This document shows positions 6,203 to 13,381 of a DNA stretch of 13,381 nt, one piece after another. The notes under the pieces are model-generated. The model saw nothing but the letters and a program-made list of their open reading frames with translations. It was not told the DNA's origin and ran no database searches. The DNA is from Candidatus Caccousia avistercoris (GTDB taxonomy: Bacteria; Bacillota; Clostridia; Oscillospirales; Acutalibacteraceae). The number at the start of each line of letters is the position of its first letter. Position 1 is the stretch's first letter. Made by a program: the position numbers and the translations under genes. The stretch is from positions 1 through 13,381 of the forward strand of contig DVMK01000068.1 in assembly GCA_018715025.1 (NCBI GenBank), given 5' to 3'.

Positions 6203-8095
6203 GTGAAGAAGAAAAGATTGCTTTCCCTGCTGCTGGCGGGCGCTATGGCTTTCTCCATGGCGGCTTGCGGCGGGCAAGAAACTGTCACCAACGATCAGAA
6301 TGCCTCATCGGAAGCGGCCGCGTCCGATGCCGCCTCGGAGCCGGCTCCGAGCGAAGAGGTGGAAAACCAGCTCATCATCGGCACCGTTACCCAGATGGAG
6401 AGCGAGTTTTATGACACAAGCTTCTCCAACGCCGGCACCAACTACACCATGTACGACCTGATTCACGGCTACGACACCGTTGTCTCCACCAAGGAGGGCG
6501 CTTTTGAGTACGACCCCACCGTGGTGGCCAGCCACGAAGAGGTGGACAATGAGGACGGCAGCCGCACCTACACCGTTACCATCAACGACGGCCTGGTGTG
6601 GAGCGACGGCACCCCCGTCACCGCCAAGGATTACGTGTTCGCCGTTCTGCTGCAGAGCAGCCCGGAGATGGCCGAAATCGGCTACCCCAGCCAGACCGGC
6701 TATTCCCTGGTGGGCTACGACGAGTTCTTCAACGGCACCACGGAGAATTTTGCCGGCGTCCGTCTGATTGACGACATGACCTTCTCTGTCACGGTGAAGG
6801 CCTCTGAGCTGCCGGATCACTTTGACATTGCTTTCGGCGGCATCCGGCCCCGCCCGATGCACGTGATTGCCCCGGACGCCGACGTGGTGGATTCTGAGGC
6901 CGGCGCCTCCATTACCGGCGAGTTCACCTCTGAGCTGCTGGAAACCACCGTCAACGATCCGGAGACCGGCTACCGCGCCAACCCGCAGGTTGTCTGCGGC
7001 CCCTACCTGTTCGATTCCTTCGACGTTTCCGCCCAGGAGGCCGTGCTCAAGATTAACCCCCAGTATGCCGGCGATTACCGGGGCGTAAAGCCCACCATTG
7101 AGACGGTGATCGTGCGTCTGGTTTCCAACGACACCATGATGAACGAGCTGGAAGCCGGCAACGTAGACCTGCTTTCTCAGGTGAGCGGCGGCGAAACCGT
7201 CGAGGCCGGCCTTGACCTGGCCGACGAGGGCGTAGTAAACTACTCCTCCTACTACCGGAACGGCTACGGCAAAATCCAGTTCGACTGCAGCCAGTTCCCC
7301 ACCGACTCTGCGAACGTGCGGCAGGCCATCGCCTACTGCCTGGACCGGAACGAGTTCGTCCGCCAGTACACCGGCGGCTACGGCGCTGTGGCCCACAGCT
7401 TCTACGGCCTGGCCCAGTGGGAATACCAGGACTCCATCGACTGGATCAACGAGAACCTGAACACCTATGAGATGAACGTGGAATCCGCCATCGAGCTGCT
7501 GGAGGCCGACGGCTGGACCCTGGGCGAGGACGGCCAGCCTTACTCCGGCGAGGGCGTGCGCTACAAGGAGGTGGACGGCGAGCTGCGGCCCCTGATTATC
7601 GAGTGGGCCGCTTCGGAGGACAACCCGGTGGCTGACCTGCTGGCCACCATGCTGCCTGCCAACATGGAGGCGGCCGGCATGCAGCTGAACACCACCACCA
7701 TGGACTTTACAACCCTGCAGAACGCCATCATGCACACCGGCGACAAGATCTACAACATGTACAACCTGGCTACCGGTATTCCGGTACAGAACAATCTGTG
7801 GTACTTCTACTCCAAGGATCCGGCGTGGATGCAGGGCGGCTACAACTCCAACTGGATTGCCGACGACGAGCTTGACGCCGCCGCCTGGGCCCTGAAGTCC
7901 ATCCCCTACGACGACAACGAGACCTGGCTGAACAGCTGGCGCGAGTTCATCAAGGTTTGGAACGAAAAGCTGCCGGACATCCCGCTCTATTCCGACGAAT
8001 ACTTTGATTTCTATAATCCGAAGGTGCAGAACTGGGAGACCTCCGACGCCATTTGGCCCTGGTCCAGAGCAGTTCTTGACGCTTCCATCGGCTAA
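6203..8095 (+). CDS. Peptide ABC importer substrate-binding lipoprotein (SBP family 5)
   Basis: This is the extracellular receptor that captures oligo- or dipeptides and hands them to the permeases. The GTG at 6203 is the start: GGAG lies seven bases upstream and the protein then opens with a clean lipoprotein signal, M-KKKRLLSLLLAGAMAFSMAAC, with the lipidated Cys at 22. The upstream ATG at 6149 would put 18 odd residues before the signal. An acidic, Ser/Ala-rich tether follows the Cys (about 23-50). The family-5 landmarks are VWSDGTPVTAKDYVFAV around 132-148 and VRQAIAYCLDRNEFVRQY further on. At 630 residues it is slightly longer than the usual 530-600. It is the first gene of the operon, with a terminator-like hairpin just after it, so it is probably made in excess over the membrane subunits. 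Peptide specificity cannot be read from the sequence; an opp, dpp or app symbol would be a guess. Confidence 0.93.
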   Translation: MKKKRLLSLLLAGAMAFSMAACGGQETVTNDQNASSEAAASDAASEPAPSEEVENQLIIGTVTQMESEFYDTSFSNAGTNYTMYDLIHGYDTVVSTKEGAFEYDPTVVASHEEVDNEDGSRTYTVTINDGLVWSDGTPVTAKDYVFAVLLQSSPEMAEIGYPSQTGYSLVGYDEFFNGTTENFAGVRLIDDMTFSVTVKASELPDHFDIAFGGIRPRPMHVIAPDADVVDSEAGASITGEFTSELLETTVNDPETGYRANPQVVCGPYLFDSFDVSAQEAVLKINPQYAGDYRGVKPTIETVIVRLVSNDTMMNELEAGNVDLLSQVSGGETVEAGLDLADEGVVNYSSYYRNGYGKIQFDCSQFPTDSANVRQAIAYCLDRNEFVRQYTGGYGAVAHSFYGLAQWEYQDSIDWINENLNTYEMNVESAIELLEADGWTLGEDGQPYSGEGVRYKEVDGELRPLIIEWAASEDNPVADLLATMLPANMEAAGMQLNTTTMDFTTLQNAIMHTGDKIYNMYNLATGIPVQNNLWYFYSKDPAWMQGGYNSNWIADDELDAAAWALKSIPYDDNETWLNSWREFIKVWNEKLPDIPLYSDEYFDFYNPKVQNWETSDAIWPWSRAVLDASIG

Positions 8096-8108
8096 AAAGA
8101 TTTTCTTC

Positions 8109-8147
8109 GGCGGAATCCGGCCTGAAGTCCGGGTTCCGCCTGCTTTT
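8109..8147 (+). terminator. Internal terminator-like hairpin between the binding protein and permease genes
   Basis: A 12-bp stem (GGCGGAATCCGG 8109-8120 with CCGGGTTCCGCC 8129-8140, one T-G pair) around an 8-base loop, followed by TGCTTTTTT. It lies 14 bases after the lipoprotein stop and no new promoter is evident before the permease gene. It probably acts as a partial terminator or RNA 3'-end stabiliser giving more binding protein than permease, as is common in importer operons. Confidence 0.8.
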
Positions 8148-8194
8148 TTCGGGCGGGCTTTCTGCGCGCTACTCTATTACGGGGGGAAAGGTGA

Positions 8195-9187
8195 ATGGGA
8201 AAAGGAAAATATCTGCTGAAACGGTTCATTTATATCATTTTCGTTTTCTTTATCATCTCCATTTTGATGTTCTTCATCTATAAGTCCATGCCGGGCGACC
8301 CGGTGGACGCCATGCTGGGCAGCCTGCGCACCAGCATGAGGCCGGACGCTTACCAGGAACTGTACGACCGCACGGCGGAGCAGCTGGGCGTGAACCAGCC
8401 CCTGCCGGTGCAGTACTTCGCCTGGATGTCCAACATGCTGACAGGCAACTTCGGCTACTCTACCCAGTACCAGCGGCCGGTGATCGACGTGATCGGCTCG
8501 CCTATGCTCAACACCATCCTGCTCAATTTGCTCACCATGATTGTGGTGTTCGTCATTTCGGTTCCGCTGGGCATTCTCACAGCGGTGCGCAAAAACGGCG
8601 TGTTCGACAAAGCGGTGCAGGTGGTCACCATCATCGGCTACAGCATTCCCAGCTTCATCATTGCCCTGCTTGCCATTTTTGCCTTTGCGGTGAAGATTCC
8701 CATCTTCCCCATCAGCGGCGTGCGTTCCCCGGGCATGGACGCCGGGGGCCTGCAGGGCACGCTGGACATGCTGTGGCACATGGCGCTGCCGGTGCTGGTT
8801 ATGTCTGTTTCAGGCATTGGCGGCATTACCCGCTATGTGCGGGCGGCCATGATTGACGTGCTGCGCATGGACTACATTAAAACCGCCAGGGCCAAGGGCC
8901 TGCGGGAAAAAACCGTCATCTATGTGCATGCCTTCCGCAACGCCCTCATCCCGGTGGTCACCATTACCACCTGGTGGATCATCGGCCTGTTCGGCGGTTC
9001 TGTGGTCATTGAATCCGTATTCCTGTGGAACGGCCTGGGCAAGATGCTCATCGACGGCCTGATGAACCGGGATTTCTCCATTGTGCTTACCATGCAGATG
9101 TTCTACGTGCTTCTCTCGCTGGCGGGCAACGTGATCATGGATATTGCCTACACGCTGGTAGACCCGCGTGTGCGGCTGGAAAACTAA
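8195..9187 (+). CDS. Peptide ABC importer permease, DppB/OppB type
   Basis: One of the two membrane subunits forming the peptide channel. The 330 residues are typical for the family. The first membrane helix is at about 9-29, followed by the usual MPGDPVD (32-38) and a long external loop to about 103 (typical NFGYS at 85-89). Five more helices follow (about 104-130, 143-167, 195-213, 252-278, 294-321). The cytoplasmic EAA-type loop that contacts the ATPase is RAAMIDVLRMDYIKTARAKG, 216-235, followed by HAFRNALIPV. The protein ends in the family-typical DPRVRLEN. The start is ATG 8195, with G-rich GGGGGG and AAAGG upstream. Unlike its partner permease downstream, this one has a normal first external loop. 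It is 12 bp from the next gene. Confidence 0.95.
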   Translation: MGKGKYLLKRFIYIIFVFFIISILMFFIYKSMPGDPVDAMLGSLRTSMRPDAYQELYDRTAEQLGVNQPLPVQYFAWMSNMLTGNFGYSTQYQRPVIDVIGSPMLNTILLNLLTMIVVFVISVPLGILTAVRKNGVFDKAVQVVTIIGYSIPSFIIALLAIFAFAVKIPIFPISGVRSPGMDAGGLQGTLDMLWHMALPVLVMSVSGIGGITRYVRAAMIDVLRMDYIKTARAKGLREKTVIYVHAFRNALIPVVTITTWWIIGLFGGSVVIESVFLWNGLGKMLIDGLMNRDFSIVLTMQMFYVLLSLAGNVIMDIAYTLVDPRVRLEN

Positions 9188-9199
9188 GGGGGGAAACGC

Positions 9200-11017
9200 A
9201 TGGCTGAAAAGAAAAAGAAAGCGCCCCGGCGCTCTACCATGGGCAAGGCTGCCCAGCGCATGGTGCTGGGCGGCATGCCGCAGGAAGAGGAGGAGCTCCT
9301 CCAAAGCCCCATGCGCATGGCCCTTCAGTCCTTTGTGCATGACAAAATCGCCATGGCGGGGGTCATCTGCTTTGTGGTGATCTTCCTGTGCTGCATCATC
9401 CTGCCCTTCTTCTACCCCATCAACCTGTATTACCAGGACGTAACCCAGGCCAACGTGGCCCCCGGCTTCGGCATGATCAAGGTGCCGTCCGCCCTGCAGG
9501 GCAACGCCCAGGATATTTCTGTGGGCAGCACCTTCTCGGTGGGCCTGGACAAGGACGGCACCGTTTACGAATGGGGCACCCTGCCCAACGACAAGCTGCG
9601 CAGCATCCCCTCCAGCGAAGAAACCGGCAGGCTTATTATGGTTTCTGCCGGCCTGGACCACGTGCTGGCCGCCAACGAAGAGGGCCAGGTGTTCACCTGG
9701 GGCAACAACCGCATGGGCCTGGAGCAGGTTCCCATGCAGCTGGAAATGGGCGGCACGCCCATCAAGCAGCTGGAGGCGGGCTACCAGATTTCGCTGGCCC
9801 TCACGGAGGAAGGAAAGCTTTACAGCTGGGGCAGCCAGTACCTGCTGAACATTTCCGTGCCGGACGAGGTGCAGGGCAGCATTGCAAAAGTGGCCCAGAG
9901 CACGAACATGGTCATGGCGCTGACGGAGGACGGCCGGATCGTTCCCCTCGTCTCCGGCAGCAGTTCCGCCTATGTGAACATCCCGGAGGAGATCCAGGGC
10001 GACGTGGTGGACTTTGATCTCTCCGACGAGAGCGGCGCGGCCGTCACGTCGGACGGGCGCATCCACACCTGGGGCAACAACATCAACGGCACCTGCAACG
10101 TTCCCCAGGAGCTTCAGGGCCGCGCCGTCTCCATCTCCGGCGGGCGGTACCACTACACCGTCATTTTGGACGACGGCACGGCGGCCAGCTGGGGCGACAA
10201 CACCCACGGCCAGGCCAGCGCCCCCGCTATGGACGCTCCTGTGTCTCAGGTGGATGCAGGCTACTACGCCACCTACGCCATTGACGAAAACGGCAACGTC
10301 TCCTCCTGGGGCCTGGACGGCTACCTGATGGGCACCGACAACCTGGGGCGCGACATCTTCCGCCGCCTGCTGGTGGGCGGCCGCATGACCATGACGGTGG
10401 GCGCCATTGCGGTTGTCATCTCCACCTTCATCGGCATCCTGGTGGGCGGCATCTCCGGCTACAAGGGCGGCAAGGTGGACAATATCCTCATGCGTCTGAC
10501 GGAGATTGTCTCTTCCGTGCCGTTCCTGCCATTCTGTATTATTCTTTCCAGTATTTTAGGGAACAGTATTTCGGAAACACAGCGAATCATCCTCATCATG
10601 GTCATTCTGGGCGTTCTCTCCTGGCCCGGCATTGCCCGCCTGGTGCGCGGCAGCGTGCTGGCAGAGCGGGAGCAGGAGTTCGTCACCGCCGCCAAGGCCC
10701 TTGGCGTGAAGGAATTCGGCATCATCTTCCGTCACATTGTCCCCAACATCATCACCGTAATTATTGTGAACGCCACCCTGGACTTCGCCACCTGCATGCT
10801 GACGGAATCCTCCCTTTCCTTCATTGGGTTCGGCGTGGCCGAGCCCAACGCCACCTGGGGCAACATGCTCAACGGCGCGCAGAGCGGCCAGGTCATCGAG
10901 AACTACTGGTGGCGCTGGCTGTTCCCGTCTGTGGTGCTGGGCCTGTGCACCATCAGCATCAACTGCATCGGCGACGGCCTGCGGGATGCGATTGATCCCA
11001 AATCGAAAGAGAGGTGA
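9200..11017 (+). CDS. Peptide ABC importer permease, DppC/OppC type, with an inserted RCC1-like beta-propeller
   Basis: The second channel subunit, but 605 residues long instead of about 280-320. The order is: basic and acidic cytoplasmic N-terminus (1-50); first membrane helix (about 52-72); a short family-like stretch (INLYYQDVTQANVAPGF, 74-90); seven RCC1-like repeats (about 103-371); then the family signature GTDNLGRD (378-385) and FRRLLVGGRM, which in normal members follows helix 1 after some 40-50 residues. The rest is ordinary permease: helices about 396-418, 436-455, 463-478, 513-533 and 573-592, with the EAA-type loop EFVTAAKALGVKEFGIIFRHIVPN (493-516). By the known topology of this family the insert faces outside the cell. 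Reading frame and base composition run smoothly through both junctions, with no sign of frameshift. GGGG lies about six bases before the ATG. The stop overlaps the ribosome site of the next gene. Confidence 0.95.
   Translation: MAEKKKKAPRRSTMGKAAQRMVLGGMPQEEEELLQSPMRMALQSFVHDKIAMAGVICFVVIFLCCIILPFFYPINLYYQDVTQANVAPGFGMIKVPSALQGNAQDISVGSTFSVGLDKDGTVYEWGTLPNDKLRSIPSSEETGRLIMVSAGLDHVLAANEEGQVFTWGNNRMGLEQVPMQLEMGGTPIKQLEAGYQISLALTEEGKLYSWGSQYLLNISVPDEVQGSIAKVAQSTNMVMALTEDGRIVPLVSGSSSAYVNIPEEIQGDVVDFDLSDESGAAVTSDGRIHTWGNNINGTCNVPQELQGRAVSISGGRYHYTVILDDGTAASWGDNTHGQASAPAMDAPVSQVDAGYYATYAIDENGNVSSWGLDGYLMGTDNLGRDIFRRLLVGGRMTMTVGAIAVVISTFIGILVGGISGYKGGKVDNILMRLTEIVSSVPFLPFCIILSSILGNSISETQRIILIMVILGVLSWPGIARLVRGSVLAEREQEFVTAAKALGVKEFGIIFRHIVPNIITVIIVNATLDFATCMLTESSLSFIGFGVAEPNATWGNMLNGAQSGQVIENYWWRWLFPSVVLGLCTISINCIGDGLRDAIDPKSKER
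9506..10312 (+). other. RCC1-like seven-repeat domain within the permease
   Basis: Seven units of about 40 residues share the pattern hydrophobic-x-h-x-A/S-G-x-x-x-x-h-A-L-x-x-D/E-G-x-V-x-x-W-G. Their GxVxxWG ends are at residues 120-126 (YEWG), 162-168 (FTWG), 205-211 (YSWG), 245-251 (degenerate, PLV), 286-292 (HTWG), 326-332 (ASWG) and 365-371 (SSWG). Several units also carry the link NN..G..xVPxELQG between blades, as RCC1 repeats do. RCC1 folds are seven-bladed propellers, so the count fits one closed ring whose ends lie close together, suited to insertion in a loop. Bacterial RCC1-like domains generally mediate binding; the ligand here is unknown. Confidence 0.88.
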
Positions 11018-11025
11018 GCGGCGGC

Positions 11026-13036
<2,011 letters not shown>

Positions 13037-13040
13037 AGCC

Positions 13041-13247
13041 ATGTTTTTCCAAAAGAAAATCCGCCGCGTCGTTGACGTGAAAAAGGCGGAGGAACGGTTT
13101 GAGAAGGAGATTAAAAATACTCCTTTGGAAAAAAAGGATCGTCCCGCCATGATTTTGGCGGCGCTGATTGTGTTTGTTCCGGCGCTTTTGCTGGTGCTGG
13201 CTGTATTCGGCCTTGTGTTTTACCTTTTCTTCTTCCGGTTTCTGTAA
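13041..13247 (+). CDS. Small single-pass membrane protein at the end of the importer operon
   Basis: The 68-residue product is not a family I can name. Residues 1-35 are highly charged and probably helical (MFFQKKIRRVVDVKKAEERF...). After the short KKDRP turn (32-36), residues 37-67 form one long hydrophobic helix rich in Ala, Leu, Val and Phe, ending FFFRFL. The basic N-terminus suggests it stays in the cytoplasm. The ATG lies 4 bp after the ATPase F stop, with AAGAAGGG upstream, and the gene is followed by the operon terminator, so it is part of the operon. A real gene is likely because of this position, the clean charge/hydrophobic layout and the lack of a competing ORF. It could be a small transporter subunit or stability factor; that is inference. 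Confidence 0.72.
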   Translation: MFFQKKIRRVVDVKKAEERFEKEIKNTPLEKKDRPAMILAALIVFVPALLLVLAVFGLVFYLFFFRFL

Positions 13248-13280
13248 CTACAACGCCTTGCCCCCCGGCAGGCAAAAAGA

Positions 13281-13322
13281 CCCCCGGCAAAGCGCTTTCC
13301 AGCGCCGCTGCCGGGGGTTTTT
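13281..13322 (+). terminator. Rho-independent terminator of the peptide importer operon
   Basis: Perfect 9-bp stem CCCCCGGCA (13281-13289) with TGCCGGGGG (13309-13317), enclosing a smaller GCGCT/AGCGC hairpin and followed by TTTTT. It begins 34 bases after the stop of the small membrane protein gene. Confidence 0.9.
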
Positions 13323-13351
13323 AGATAGTAGAAGAAGCTGCAAAAAGGCAA

Positions 13352-13381
13352 ATGTTAAAGTTTTCGTCCACCTTTTTCAAA
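13352..13381 (+). repeat. Possible start of a dispersed intergenic repeat (cut by window end)
   Basis: The stretch ending AAAGTTTTCGTCCACCTTTT-TCAAA resembles the opening of a family of intergenic repeats in gut Clostridia that run AAAGTTTT...CTTTTTTCAAAAAG..., where the CTTTTTCAAA half forms one arm of a hairpin. The second arm would lie beyond the window. Based on memory of similar sequences only. Confidence 0.3.

Noticed and set aside
6305..7735. 476-residue minus-strand ORF
   Set aside because: Antisense to the binding lipoprotein; product rich in Val, Gly and His with no domain.
8810..10207. 465-residue minus-strand ORF
   Set aside because: Antisense across the permease B/C junction; composition typical of a GC-driven open frame.
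9388..10328. RCC1 region as a separate gene or a misassembled insert
   Set aside because: The frame is continuous from helix 1 through the repeats to GTDNLGRD, base composition does not change, and no start signal lies at the repeat region. A chimera cannot be formally excluded without reads.

Overview
The window looks like chromosomal DNA of a GC-rich gut Firmicute, most likely a member of the Clostridia (Oscillospiraceae/Ruminococcaceae-like). This rests on strong AGGAGG-type ribosome sites, Firmicute-type promoters (TTGnnn-17-TAnAAT), a lipoprotein signal peptide, GC-rich genes with AT-rich intergenic regions, and the mix of families present. The species cannot be named from the sequence alone.

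Layout. (1) 1-131: the end of what looks like an IS3-type insertion sequence on the minus strand. Only the first 16 codons of its first ORF are inside the window. Their ribosome site is buried in a perfect 15-bp inverted repeat. (2) 198-1406, minus: coaBC, the bifunctional enzyme of coenzyme A synthesis. (3) 1562-2596, minus: a tandem P-loop ATPase of the PRK06851 type whose first P-loop is degenerate, followed by a clear terminator. (4) 2794-3870, plus: an Rpn/PD-(D/E)XK nuclease-family protein with a 36-bp in-frame tandem repeat, divergent from (3). (5) 4045-5844, plus: oligoendopeptidase F with its own promoter and terminator. (6) 6203-13247, plus: a complete peptide ABC importer operon in the order substrate-binding lipoprotein, permease B, permease C, ATPase D, ATPase F, small membrane protein. 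It has one good promoter at 6046-6074, an internal terminator-like hairpin after the lipoprotein gene, and a strong terminator at 13281-13322. (7) The last 30 bases resemble the start of a dispersed intergenic repeat.

How the genes fit together. The lipoprotein would capture oligopeptides outside the cell. The B and C permeases form the channel and the D and F ATPases power it. Oligoendopeptidase F, encoded just upstream in its own transcription unit, could degrade the imported peptides. The remaining genes are housekeeping (coaBC) or accessory.

The most remarkable feature is in permease C. Between its first membrane helix and the conserved GTDNLGRD motif, where the family normally has a short external loop, it carries about 270-280 extra residues forming seven RCC1-like repeats. 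This predicts a seven-bladed beta-propeller displayed on the outer face of the transporter, next to where the binding protein docks. The operon also ends in an unrecognised 68-residue single-pass membrane protein that could be another transporter component.
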